Shown here: one piece after another, positions 35,697 through 43,995 of the stretch
Position numbering within the stretch: position 1 is the first letter of the stretch
How the letters are laid out: the number at the start of each line of letters is the position of its first letter
From: Halobaculum magnesiiphilum
GTDB taxonomy: Archaea; Halobacteriota; Halobacteria; Halobacteriales; Haloferacaceae
Reading direction: 5' to 3'
Assembly (NCBI RefSeq): GCF_019823105.1
Contig: NZ_CP081958.1
Span: 2,728,001 to 2,792,000 of the forward strand
DNA length: 64,000 nucleotides
Position numbers and translations under genes: made by a program
Notes under the pieces: generated by a model
The model's database searches: none
What the model saw: only the letters and a program-made list of their open reading frames with translations
What the model was told of the DNA's origin: nothing

Positions 35697-36893
35697 ATGA
35701 CCCGAACGCGATCCGTCTGGATCCGGGCCGACGGCGACGTGGGCGACTGGGACGCGCGGCGCGAACGAATCACCGCCGGGCTCGAGGCCGGCGTCGACTG
35801 GGTGCTCGTCGACGAGCGCGACGTGGCGAAGGTGCGCGAACTGGGCGACGTGAACGTCGCCGCCTTCCGCTCGGACGCCGACGTGGACGTCATCGGCGAC
35901 GCCGAGTCCGACGGCGACGAGGCGGTCGCGGACGCCTACATCGTCGGCAAGGACGGCGAGGGCGACGGCACGGTCGATCTCCCCTCGGACTTCTCCGGCT
36001 CGGCGGACCTGTCGACGCTCCGCCGCGGCGACAACCGCGCGCAGGGGGCGTTCGTCCGCATCTTCGACGAGGACTACGAGGCGTTCGCGGAGGCGGCCGC
36101 CCGCGACGCGGAGTTCCTCGTCGTCGCCAGCGAGAACTGGGAGATCATCCCGCTGGAGAACCTCATCGCCCGCATCGGCGACGACACGACGCTCGTCGCC
36201 GGCGCGACGACCGCCGAGGAGGCCAGGACGGCGTTCGAGACGCTCGAACTCGGCGCCGAGGGCGTCCTGCTCGACACGGACGACCCCGACGAGATCCGCA
36301 AGACGGTGGAGGTTCGCGACGAGGCCGACCGCGAGACGCTCGATCTCACGACCGCGACGGTCACCGCCATCGAGCGCACCGGCTCCGCCGACCGCGTCTG
36401 CGTCGACACCGGGACGATGATGGACCACGACGAGGGGATGCTCGTCGGGTCGATGAGCAGGGGGCTGTTCTTCGTCCACGCCGAGACGGCCGACTCGCCG
36501 TACGTCGCCTCCCGGCCGTTCCGCGTCAACGCCGGCGCGGTCCACGCGTACGTTCGAACGCCCGACGGCGGCACGAAGTACCTGAGCGAACTGCGCTCGG
36601 GCGACGAGGTGCAGGTGCTCGACACCGACGGGAAGACGCGCGAGGCCGTCGTCGGCCGCGTGAAGATCGAGAAGCGGCCCATGTTCCGAGTGCAGGCGGA
36701 GGTCGAGACCGACGACGGCGAGGTCGACCGCATCGAGACGCTCATCCAGAACGCCGAGACGGTGAAGGTCGCGACCGCGGACGGCCGCAAAGCCGTCACC
36801 GACCTCGGGGAGGGAGACGAGGTGCTCGTCTACTACGAGGACGTGGCCCGCCACTTCGGCGAGGCCGTCGAGGAGTCGATCATCGAGCAGTAG
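35697..36893 (+). CDS. 3-dehydroquinate synthase II
   Basis: This archaeal enzyme (AroB') oxidatively deaminates and cyclises the ADH synthase product to 3-dehydroquinate. The 398-residue protein begins [20 protein letters not shown] and has the family blocks [59 protein letters not shown] and [25 protein letters not shown]-like AACTTGAAG (35664-35672) is 28 nt upstream of the ATG. It partners with the aldolase-type gene at 34236. Confidence 0.95.
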   Translation: MTRTRSVWIRADGDVGDWDARRERITAGLEAGVDWVLVDERDVAKVRELGDVNVAAFRSDADVDVIGDAESDGDEAVADAYIVGKDGEGDGTVDLPSDFSGSADLSTLRRGDNRAQGAFVRIFDEDYEAFAEAAARDAEFLVVASENWEIIPLENLIARIGDDTTLVAGATTAEEARTAFETLELGAEGVLLDTDDPDEIRKTVEVRDEADRETLDLTTATVTAIERTGSADRVCVDTGTMMDHDEGMLVGSMSRGLFFVHAETADSPYVASRPFRVNAGAVHAYVRTPDGGTKYLSELRSGDEVQVLDTDGKTREAVVGRVKIEKRPMFRVQAEVETDDGEVDRIETLIQNAETVKVATADGRKAVTDLGEGDEVLVYYEDVARHFGEAVEESIIEQ

Positions 36894-36930
36894 CGGGGCC
36901 GAGTTCGGCCCGACCGTCGGTCGCGGCCGG

Positions 36931-37332
36931 TCACCCCTCCGTCCGCTCGAACGACTCCACGAGTCCGTCCTCGAACAGCTCCGCCGTCCCGTCGGGGCCC
37001 GAGATCCTGAGCCAGGTCTCCTCGTACGGTGGCGAGATCTCGATGCTGTAGGCGGCGAACGAACAGCATCGGCGCTCCGCCGAGACGAACCCGGCCACGT
37101 CCGCGATCGTCCCGTCGATCCCGTCGAACACGAGGACGATCCCGTCCTCGGCGTCCCTCGTTCCTCGATACGCGTCCGCGAGCGTCGACCGGGCCCGTTC
37201 GGCGCGCTCGCGGCGCTCGTCCTCGGTCAGCGTACACGCGACCGCGAGGTCGGCGGCGGCCTCCTCACCGCCGGCGGTCGTCTCGCTCGCGTCGCTCGCC
37301 TCGCCTTCGTCGTGTGTGTCGGGGTCGTCCAT
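36931..37332 (-). CDS. Small Cys-Cys motif protein divergent from an HxlR regulator
   Basis: A 133-residue soluble protein with an acidic N-terminal 30 residues. The middle LTEDERRERAERARSTLADA is helical and the C-terminal part has VSAERRCCSFAAYSIEISPP, a vicinal Cys pair like the C-C-P-F motif of small proteins found beside metal-response genes. The function is unknown; a metal or thiol-responsive role is a guess. It shares a divergent promoter region of about 80 bp with the HxlR gene. Confidence 0.75.
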   Translation of the reverse strand: MDDPDTHDEGEASDASETTAGGEEAAADLAVACTLTEDERRERAERARSTLADAYRGTRDAEDGIVLVFDGIDGTIADVAGFVSAERRCCSFAAYSIEISPPYEETWLRISGPDGTAELFEDGLVESFERTEG

Positions 37333-37383
37333 CGTCGGTCCGTGTTCGGGTGGCGGAGGGGTTAAGTTGTCAAGTAGCGATCA

Positions 37384-37398
37384 TCGAAGCGACTTCGA
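37384..37398. promoter_or_regulatory. Operator-like inverted repeat between divergent genes
   Basis: TCGAAG-CGA-CTTCGA is a perfect 6-3-6 palindrome just upstream of the HxlR ATG (37412), with a third half site TCGAAG at 37403-37408. It suits a dimeric winged-helix regulator and suggests autoregulation together with control of the divergent gene. Confidence 0.55.
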
Positions 37399-37411
37399 CC
37401 GATCGAAGCAC

Positions 37412-37780
37412 ATGACCGACCCAGCCCCCGACGCCGACGACCGAGGCGAGCCGGACCGCGAGCGATGTTACTGCCGGCTGAACCCGCTGTTCGACCTGCT
37501 CTCCCGGCGCCACGCGATGGGAGTCGTCTGCATCGTCGGCGCGGCACAGCCGGTCAGATACTCGGAGATCGAGGCGACCTTCGGGGAGGTGAGCAGCTCG
37601 ACGCTCTCGGCGCGTCTCGACGAGCTCACGGAGGCGGGCCTCCTCGACAGGGAGCAGCGGGAGACGATCCCGCCCCGCGTCGAGTACGCGCTCACCGACG
37701 ACGGCGAACGGCTCCGCGAACGGCTCGAGCCGGTCCGCCGCTGGACCGCCGATCGGTCCGAGCGATCGGATGGCTGGTGA
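37412..37780 (+). CDS. HxlR-family winged-helix transcriptional regulator
   Basis: A 122-residue regulator. The HxlR pattern is clear: CYCRLNPLFDLLSRRHAMGV near residue 20, YSEIEATFGEVSSSTLSARL for the recognition helix, and the wing REQRETIPPRVEYALTDDGE. The N-terminal CYC is in place of the single Cys many HxlR proteins use for redox or aldehyde sensing. The ATG at 37412 is chosen because the operator-like palindrome sits immediately upstream. Confidence 0.9.
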   Translation: MTDPAPDADDRGEPDRERCYCRLNPLFDLLSRRHAMGVVCIVGAAQPVRYSEIEATFGEVSSSTLSARLDELTEAGLLDREQRETIPPRVEYALTDDGERLRERLEPVRRWTADRSERSDGW

Positions 37781-37820
37781 TCGGGCTCGGGAAAGCGGCC
37801 CGATCGACCCCCGTCTCAGG

Positions 37821-38189
37821 CTACTCGTCGACGTACTCGAACTCGACCGAACAGTACCAGCAGAAGCCGATCGAGAGGTCGACTCCCCGGCCGCATCGGG
37901 GACAGGCGATCCCGGTCGGGCGGGCGTCCCGCTGGGCGAGCACGTAGGCGTCGACCGCCGACAGCGCGAGCACCACCGCGACCGGCACGGCGATCCGGAG
38001 CGCCGTCGTCACGGACGGGCCGAGCGACGACGGCGCGATGTCGTCGACGCCGAACATCCCGGCGAAGACGAGCGTCGCCCCGGCCAACAGCGTGAGCCAG
38101 GCGAGCCCGCGCGTCCATCGCCGCAGGTAGGCGTGCCCGAGCGCCGGCACGACCGCGAGCGCCGCCGCGAACGCCGGGCGTCGTCGCAT
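37821..38189 (-). CDS. Membrane protein with C-terminal zinc ribbon
   Basis: A 122-residue protein with three hydrophobic segments (FAAALAVVPALGHAYL, GLAWLTLLAGATLVFAGMF, ALRIAVPVAVVLALSAVDAY) followed by a zinc ribbon with two Cys pairs: GIACPRCGRGVDL and GFCWYCSVEFEY. Haloarchaea have many such zinc-ribbon membrane proteins of unknown function. The ATG at 38189 is preferred; a GTG at 38198 would add three residues. Confidence 0.82.
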   Translation of the reverse strand: MRRRPAFAAALAVVPALGHAYLRRWTRGLAWLTLLAGATLVFAGMFGVDDIAPSSLGPSVTTALRIAVPVAVVLALSAVDAYVLAQRDARPTGIACPRCGRGVDLSIGFCWYCSVEFEYVDE

Positions 38190-38344
38190 ACCACTCACTC
38201 ATCCCAGCCACGGGCATGAAGGTTCTCACGCGGCGTCGGACGCGCGGCCGCCGGGGAGCGGACGCGCGTCCGAACGGGGTCGCGGGCGCCTCGAGTCCCA
38301 CGCCGGCGGCGACGACCTCGCCGGGTCGCGTCGGACCGCCCGAG

Positions 38345-39052
38345 CTACCGGAGGTCGTCGACGAGCCGCCGGAGCGTCGCGAGGTCGTACTGGCCCGGCG
38401 CGGTCGCGTCGGCGGCGTCGACCGGCGCGTAGCCGAGCCGGGAGCCGTACACCGGCGCGACAGCGCGCGTGTGGCTCCCGTGTTCGCCCATCGCCATCGT
38501 CGCCACGCGGTCGCCACGGGCGGTCGCCCGATGGGTCGCCGCCAGCAGCGCCAGCGCCTCGCCCTTCGTGTGGGCGGTGACCGCCAGTTTACCCACGTCG
38601 CCTGCGGCGGCGGCCGCCCGAAGCAGGAGATCCAGCGTCGCCGCCGGCGGCGTCCCGTCGAAGTCGTGGACCGACGCGACGACCGCCGCGTCGTGCTCGC
38701 GGGCGTGGGCGACCAGCCCCTCGGCGTCGACCTCGTTCGTTCCAGTCGGTCGACCCCGGAGGGTGGCGAGCTCCACGTCGACGGCGGCGACCGCCTCGTG
38801 TTCGACCGCCGCGGCGAGGGCGTCGAGCCGGTTGTACGGGGCGGTCTCGCCGCCCTCCCAGCGTGGTCGGTTCGTCACCAGGAGCGGGAGGTCGCCGTCG
38901 TACGTCGACAGCGCGTCCAGCGGGTCGTCGGCGAGATCCATCCGGAACTCGACGCAGTCGGCGTGCTCGCGGGCGGCCGGCTCCGCCGCGAGGTCGGCGG
39001 TGCTGGCGCACAGGCGAAACGAGTCGAGGTCGAGGACGTACGCGTCGCTCAT
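38345..39052 (-). CDS. aroD: 3-dehydroquinate dehydratase, type I
   Basis: The third step of the shikimate pathway. The 235-residue barrel carries CVEFRMDLADDPLDAL, LLVTNRPRWEGGETA, the catalytic His in VVASVHDFDGTPP and the Schiff-base Lys in AGDVGKLAVTAHTKGEAL. The C-terminal LGYAPVDAADATAPGQYDLA is also conserved. The minus-strand TATA GGTTTTGCG (39074-39082) lies about 26 nt upstream of the ATG. It lies 1.5 kb beyond 3-dehydroquinate synthase II, in the aromatic gene neighbourhood but on the opposite strand. Confidence 0.95.
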   Translation of the reverse strand: MSDAYVLDLDSFRLCASTADLAAEPAAREHADCVEFRMDLADDPLDALSTYDGDLPLLVTNRPRWEGGETAPYNRLDALAAAVEHEAVAAVDVELATLRGRPTGTNEVDAEGLVAHAREHDAAVVASVHDFDGTPPAATLDLLLRAAAAAGDVGKLAVTAHTKGEALALLAATHRATARGDRVATMAMGEHGSHTRAVAPVYGSRLGYAPVDAADATAPGQYDLATLRRLVDDLR

Positions 39053-39110
39053 GGTCGGGGAAGGTGGGCGGCACGCAAAACCGTGGGTGGTCGCGGGTCG
39101 GCCGGCGACG

Positions 39111-40109
39111 TTACGCGACGAGGCCGTCCTCGGCCTCGAGCAGCTCGTGGTAGCGGTTGCGGATCGTGACCTCGGAGATGTCGGCGACCTCCGAGACGGC
39201 CGCCTGCGTCGTCTTCTCGTTGGTGAGCAGCGCGGCGGCGTAGACGGCGGCCGCCGCGAGGCCGACGGGGGACTTGCCGGAGTGGACGCCCTTCTCCTTG
39301 GCGTTCTTCAGGAGTTGTTTCGCGCGCATCTCCGACTCCTCGGAGAGGTCGAGCGAGGAGGCGAACCGCGGGACGTACTGCTCGGGGTCGGCGGGCTTGA
39401 CCTCCAGCTTCAGCTCACGGACGACGTAGCGGTACGTGCGCGCGACCTCGTCCTTCGAGACGCGCGACACGTCGCTGATCTCGTCGAGCGAGCGCGGGAC
39501 GCCCGCCATCCGGGCGGCCGCGTACACGCAGGCCGTCGAGACGCCCTCGATGGAGCGGCCGGGGAGCAGGTCCTCGTCGAGCGCGCGACGATAGATGACG
39601 GAGGCGGTCTCGCGAACGTTGTCCGGGAGTCCGAGGGCGCTCGCCATGCGGTCGATCTCGCCGAGCGCCTGCTTCAGGTTGCGCTCCTTGGAGTCGCGCG
39701 TGCGGAAGCGCTCGTTCCACTTGCGCAGGCGGCGCATCTTCTGGCGCTGGCGGGCGCCGAGCGAACGGCCGTATGCGTCCTGGTCGCGCCAGTCGATGTT
39801 GGTCGACAGCCCCTTGTCGTGCATCGTGTTCGTGGTCGGGGCGCCGACGCGGGACTTCTGGTCCTTCTCGGCGGCGTCGAACGCGCGCCACTCGGGGCCG
39901 CGGTCGACGGAGTCCTCCTCGATGACGAGGCCGCAATCCTCACAGACCGTCTCGCCGTGCTCCTCGTCGGAGATGACGTTGCCCGAACACTCGGGACAGG
40001 CGAGCTCGTCGCCCGACTGCTCCTCCTGTTCGGATTCGTCCTGGTGTTCGTGTGCTGTTCGTCGGTCGCGCCCGGCGGGTCGCCGGCGGGTGTGTGTGTT
40101 CTCGCTCAT
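39111..40109 (-). CDS. tfb: Transcription initiation factor TFB
   Basis: The archaeal TFIIB homolog bridges TBP-DNA and RNA polymerase. The 332-residue protein has an acidic, poorly conserved N-terminus (about 40 residues), a zinc ribbon (LACPECSGNVISDEEHGETV followed by CEDCG), the B-reader/linker region RVGAPTTNTMHDKGLSTNI, and two cyclin-like repeats containing GRSIEGVSTACVYAAARMAG and KSPVGLAAAAVYAAALL. Haloarchaea have several TFBs with different promoter preferences; the particular paralog is not assigned. The promoter is unusual and is described separately. Confidence 0.96.
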   Translation of the reverse strand: MSENTHTRRRPAGRDRRTAHEHQDESEQEEQSGDELACPECSGNVISDEEHGETVCEDCGLVIEEDSVDRGPEWRAFDAAEKDQKSRVGAPTTNTMHDKGLSTNIDWRDQDAYGRSLGARQRQKMRRLRKWNERFRTRDSKERNLKQALGEIDRMASALGLPDNVRETASVIYRRALDEDLLPGRSIEGVSTACVYAAARMAGVPRSLDEISDVSRVSKDEVARTYRYVVRELKLEVKPADPEQYVPRFASSLDLSEESEMRAKQLLKNAKEKGVHSGKSPVGLAAAAVYAAALLTNEKTTQAAVSEVADISEVTIRNRYHELLEAEDGLVA

Positions 40110-40144
40110 TGCGTCTGATGGGGCGGGAGCCCGAAAGGGGATAC

Positions 40145-40196
40145 AAAAAACCCCGGGTGACTCTGTGCCCAAAGGAAGCGCGATCAGTATATAAAA
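40145..40196 (-). promoter_or_regulatory. tfb promoter and leader
   Basis: The minus strand has a strong TATA TTTTATATA (40188-40196) about 80 nt upstream of the ATG, then a CCCGGG followed by a run of six T (40145-40150). The first implies a leader of about 50 nt, uncommon in this genome. The T tract could attenuate transcription or act as a second TATA for a short leader. Confidence 0.45.
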
Positions 40197-40306
40197 CAAA
40201 CGGTGTGAGCACGACAGTGGGACGCCGTCACGTGATCCGGAAACCGCCCGACGGGAGGTATTTATGCGATCGACTCTCACGGGCTAACGATGGTGATCGT
40301 TGCGCG

Positions 40307-41140
40307 ATGGTGACCGAACGGGTCGTCTCGCTGGCGCCGAGCGCGACGGCGATCCTCGGCGCGCTCGGCGCGCTCGACGCGGCCGCGGGGCCGCCACGGG
40401 GGGAGTCCGCGGACGGATCGACGGTCGCGGACGCACCGTTCGTCGCGGACGCGCTCGTCGGGGTGACGCACGCCTGCGGCCCGCCAGCGGGGGCGTCGCC
40501 GACCGTCGTCGGCGGGTGGCCGAACCCCGACCTCGACGCCGTCGAGCGACTGGATCCGACCGTCGTGCTGACGTGTGACCCGCTACAGCGCGAGACGGCC
40601 GACACGCTGCGCGACCGCGGCCTGGTCGTCGAGCACGCCGAGCCGACCCGACTGGCGGAAGTGTACGAGTACGTCGCGGACGTGGGAGCGGCGGTCGGTC
40701 GACCCGACGCCGGCGACCGGCTGGCGGGCGATCTGCGCGACCGCGTTGACCGGGTTCGGGCGGCGGTCCCCGACGACCCCGCCGAGCGACCCGTCGTCTA
40801 CGCCGAGGAGTGGGGCGATCCCCCGATGGCCGCGGGCAACTGGGTGCCCGACGCCGTCGCCGCCGCCGGCGGGCGGTGTCCGTTCGTCTCGGCGGGCGAG
40901 CGCTCACACGAGGTTGACGCCGCGGCGGTCGAACGTGCGGACCCGGATCACGCGGTGTTCCACTGGTGTGGCGCGAACCGCAATCCGGGACCCGACCCGC
41001 TCTCGGACCGCGACTGGGATATCGATCCCGCGGTCCACGTGATCGACGATTCCCTGTTGAACCAGCCGAGCCCGCGACTGGTCGACGGGATCGAGACGTT
41101 GGCGGAACTGTTCCACGGCGTGAACGTGTCCGAGACGTAG
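40307..41140 (+). CDS. Cobalamin-binding/BtuF-like periplasmic-binding-fold protein without signal peptide
   Basis: A 277-residue protein of the helical-backbone metal receptor fold: RVVSLAPSATAILGALGALD at the N-terminus, VGGWPNPDLDAVERLDPTVV and AAGNWVPDAVAAAGG later. BtuF-type proteins normally have a secretion signal and lipobox, which are absent, and no BtuCD transporter genes are adjacent. A cytosolic corrinoid-related or nucleotide role is therefore possible. The ATG 40307 follows a TATA-like GGTATTTATG (40257-40266) by about 45 nt. Confidence 0.82.
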   Translation: MVTERVVSLAPSATAILGALGALDAAAGPPRGESADGSTVADAPFVADALVGVTHACGPPAGASPTVVGGWPNPDLDAVERLDPTVVLTCDPLQRETADTLRDRGLVVEHAEPTRLAEVYEYVADVGAAVGRPDAGDRLAGDLRDRVDRVRAAVPDDPAERPVVYAEEWGDPPMAAGNWVPDAVAAAGGRCPFVSAGERSHEVDAAAVERADPDHAVFHWCGANRNPGPDPLSDRDWDIDPAVHVIDDSLLNQPSPRLVDGIETLAELFHGVNVSET

Positions 41141-41201
41141 ACTGGATAGCCGGCCGGGCGGTCGACCGGATCGCGGACCGGGCGGGTCGCCTACGAAGCG
41201 C

Positions 41202-41468
41202 CTACAGGTCCAGCGAGTAGAGCCGCTTGCGCGCGTCGGTAAAGGAGAAACGCGACTCGACGGCGTCCGCCTCCTCCAGCCGGGTCAACGCGTAGCGGAC
41301 GGTTCGCGGCGGGAGCAGCGTCTCCTCGGCGAGCTCGCTCTGGCTCAGGGTGTCCTCGTACTCCAGTACCTTCGCGACCAGCTTCGCGCTCGGCGGCAGG
41401 TCGCGAACGCGTTCCCATTCCTCGATCGAGGCGTCGTCGACGACGGCCTCCGCGTCGGATGCGCTCAT
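41202..41468 (-). CDS. Winged-helix regulator divergent from PAN
   Basis: An 88-residue winged-helix protein, paralogous to that encoded at 18607-18879. It shows LPPSAKLVAKVLEYEDTLSQ, ELAEETLLPPRTVRYALTRL and SRFSFTDARKRLYSLDL. It shares the 127-bp intergenic region with the PAN gene; on the minus strand the TATA-like CTATTAACA lies at 41493-41501. Control of PAN expression is an attractive but unproven role. Confidence 0.85.
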   Translation of the reverse strand: MSASDAEAVVDDASIEEWERVRDLPPSAKLVAKVLEYEDTLSQSELAEETLLPPRTVRYALTRLEEADAVESRFSFTDARKRLYSLDL

Positions 41469-41595
41469 ACTATCTGGATCCACGCGATGCCGTTTGTTAA
41501 TAGTTTCTATTCTCATTATTACCTTTGAGCATCCGATTCTCACGGTCCTCACCCCGACCCGAAGTCTCTTGGTACTCACCGCCCTAGCCTCGCCG

Positions 41596-42813
41596 ATGAC
41601 TGACACCGTTGACGACGTCGACCTCCCGTACGAGGAGGAGGCGGCGTCGCAGCAGGAGAAGATCGAGGCCCTTCAGGAGCGCCTCGAGGTTCTCGAGGGG
41701 CAAAACGAGGAGATGCGTGACAAGCTCCTGGACGCGAACGCCGAGAACAACAAGTACCAGCAGAAGCTCGAGCGGCTTACCCACGAGAACAAGAAGCTCA
41801 AGCAGTCACCGCTGTTCGTCGCGACGGTCCAGGAACTGACCGACGACGGCGTCGTGATCAAACAACACGGCAACAACCAGGAGGCGCTGACGGAGGTCAC
41901 CGACGAGATGCGCGAGGACCTCGACCCCGACGACCGGGTCGCCGTCAACAACTCCCTGTCGGTCGTGAAGAAGCTGGAGAAGGAGACGGACGTGCGCGCT
42001 CGCGTCATGCAGGTCGAGCACTCGCCGGACGTGACCTACGAGGACATCGGCGGGCTCGACGAACAGATGAACGAGGTTCGCGAGACCGTCGAGATGCCGC
42101 TGAAGAGCCCGGAGATGTTCACCGACGTGGGCATTCAGCCCCCGAGCGGCGTGCTGCTGCACGGCCCGCCCGGGACCGGGAAGACGATGCTCGCGAAGGC
42201 CGTCGCGAACCAGACCGACGCGACGTTCATCAAGATGGCCGGCTCGGAGCTGGTCCACAAGTTCATCGGCGAGGGCGCGAAGCTCGTGCGCGACCTGTTC
42301 GAGGTCGCCCGCGAGAACGAGCCGGCGGTCATCTTCATCGACGAGATCGACGCCATCGCCTCCAAGCGCACCGACTCGAAGACCTCCGGCGACGCCGAGG
42401 TCCAGCGCACGATGATGCAGCTCCTGAGCGAGATGGACGGCTTCGACGAGCGCGGGGAGATCCGCATCATCGCGGCGACGAACCGCTTCGACATGCTCGA
42501 CCCCGCGATCCTCCGCCCGGGCCGGTTCGACCGCCTCATCGAGGTGCCCAAGCCCGAGGCCGAGGGGCGCGAGCTCATCTTCAAGATCCACACCCGCGAC
42601 ATGAACGTCGCCGACGACGTGGACTTCGCGAAGCTCGCGGAGCTCGCCGAGGGCGCCTCCGGCGCGGACGTGAAGGCCGTCTGTACGGAGGCCGGCATGT
42701 TCGCCATCCGCGAGGACCGCACCGAGATCACGATGGCGGACTTCGAGAACGCCTGGGAGAAGACCTCCCAGGCCGAGGAGACCGACGCCGACGACTCGCT
42801 CGCGTTCGCGTAA
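41596..42813 (+). CDS. pan: Proteasome-activating nucleotidase PAN
   Basis: The AAA+ unfoldase that feeds substrates to the 20S proteasome. The 405-residue protein has an N-terminal coiled coil (QEKIEALQERLEVLEGQNEE and following heptads, residues about 18-72), an OB-fold region (ATVQELTDDGVVIKQHGN), Walker A GPPGTGKT at about 190-197, AVIFIDEIDAIASKR and the arginine-finger region NRFDMLDPAILRPGRFDR. It ends SLAFA; the last three residues AFA only loosely resemble the HbYX proteasome-docking motif, Phe replacing Tyr. Haloarchaea have two paralogs (PanA, PanB); which one this is cannot be decided. Confidence 0.95.
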   Translation: MTDTVDDVDLPYEEEAASQQEKIEALQERLEVLEGQNEEMRDKLLDANAENNKYQQKLERLTHENKKLKQSPLFVATVQELTDDGVVIKQHGNNQEALTEVTDEMREDLDPDDRVAVNNSLSVVKKLEKETDVRARVMQVEHSPDVTYEDIGGLDEQMNEVRETVEMPLKSPEMFTDVGIQPPSGVLLHGPPGTGKTMLAKAVANQTDATFIKMAGSELVHKFIGEGAKLVRDLFEVARENEPAVIFIDEIDAIASKRTDSKTSGDAEVQRTMMQLLSEMDGFDERGEIRIIAATNRFDMLDPAILRPGRFDRLIEVPKPEAEGRELIFKIHTRDMNVADDVDFAKLAELAEGASGADVKAVCTEAGMFAIREDRTEITMADFENAWEKTSQAEETDADDSLAFA

Positions 42814-42956
42814 CGACCGGCGTTTCTACCGACCGCAGTTCGTCCGACCACTGTTCTCCCGATCGCCGTTCCCCCGATCCCCAGTTCTTCCGACCGCCCG
42901 TCCCTTGAGCGACCGCGCCCCGAGCGGCTTTTGTTCCGTGCGGCGAACCAACGGGT

Positions 42957-43493
42957 ATGACCTTGGAGGCCGCGGTCGCCGCGCCGTTTCGCGGCGCCGG
43001 CACCGACCGGATGGGCGAGGGCGAGTTCGTCGTCGCGCTCTCGCTCGATCGCGACTGGTTCTCCCCCGATCAGGCGAAGCGACTCGTCGACATCGCGACG
43101 GCCCGGGGGCTGTTGGCCGAGGAGGGCGGCGACCTCCGCGCGCAGTTCGACCCCGCGGAGGTGCACGTCCCCGCGGACTTCGTCCCGGACGAGTCGATCC
43201 TCCGCGAGCAGTCGACGTTCGAGAAAGCGGTCGACGCGGTCGTCGCGGACGGGATGGAGAAGCGCGACGCCGTCGCCGCGGCGAACCGTCGCCAGCGCGA
43301 AGCCGGCGTGACCCTGGAAACCGCGGCCGTACTCGTCGCCCGCGAGCGGGGCGTCGACGTGAGCGACATCGCCGACGCGGCACGCGAGGAACTGACGGCG
43401 GACGCGACCGAAGGGGAAGAACCGGACGGGTCGCCCGACGCCGACGACGCCACTGACGCCGCCGGCGACGACGCGTCCACGGGGGGAGCGTGA
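42957..43493 (+). CDS. DUF2240-like archaeal protein
   Basis: A 178-residue soluble protein. The conserved-looking core runs EFVVALSLDRDWFSPDQAKR, LVDIATARGLLAEEGGDLRA, STFEKAVDAVVADGMEKRDA and ETAAVLVARERGVDVSDIAD, which fits archaeal DUF2240; no catalytic residues are evident and the function is unknown. The last 45 residues are an acidic tail. A TATA-like CTTTTGTTC (42928-42936) precedes the ATG. The stop overlaps the start of the next gene (TGATG). Confidence 0.82.
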   Translation: MTLEAAVAAPFRGAGTDRMGEGEFVVALSLDRDWFSPDQAKRLVDIATARGLLAEEGGDLRAQFDPAEVHVPADFVPDESILREQSTFEKAVDAVVADGMEKRDAVAAANRRQREAGVTLETAAVLVARERGVDVSDIADAAREELTADATEGEEPDGSPDADDATDAAGDDASTGGA

Positions 43494-43912
43494 TGGTCGC
43501 CGACCGAACCACCGACGGCGTCCGCATCGCACAGCTGCTCGCCTCGGAGCTGGTCGGCGACGGCGACGCCCTCGCGGCCGTCCGCGTGAGCGACGCCGAC
43601 CCCGACGTGGAGCCGACGACGCAGGGGACGCTCGCGTACCGGGTTCGGCTCGACGCCGAGGACGAGGTGAGCACTGGGGAAAGCGAGGGCGCCGGCCGTC
43701 CGCTCGCGGAGGTGTACGTCCACCCCGAGCGCGCGCACGTCGAGTTCGTCGTCGCCCCCGACGCCGCCGCGACCGCGGCGGAAGACTCCGGCCTGCGCGT
43801 GCGCCCGAAGGCGGTCACGCCCCCGCGGACGGTCGTCTTCGTCGAGGACGGCGCACAGGTGAAGCGGGTGCTGCCGGCGTTCGAGGCCGTCGTGAGCTCC
43901 GACGCAACGTAA
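43493..43912 (+). CDS. Hypothetical haloarchaeal protein
   Basis: A 139-residue acidic protein in operon with the DUF2240-like gene, its ATG sharing one base with the preceding stop and preceded by GGGGGGAG. Visible segments are DGVRIAQLLASELVGDGDAL and RAHVEFVVAPDAAATAA, then PPRTVVFVEDGAQVKRVLPA. It looks like a small alpha/beta domain. No family was recognised with confidence. Confidence 0.75.
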   Translation: MVADRTTDGVRIAQLLASELVGDGDALAAVRVSDADPDVEPTTQGTLAYRVRLDAEDEVSTGESEGAGRPLAEVYVHPERAHVEFVVAPDAAATAAEDSGLRVRPKAVTPPRTVVFVEDGAQVKRVLPAFEAVVSSDAT

Positions 43913-43995
43913 CGCGGCAGGCACAGATACGGTAAGGGCGGCAGCGTCGGAGTGATGACGCCGCCAGCGACGCCGGCGGCGGCGACGATGCCGGG

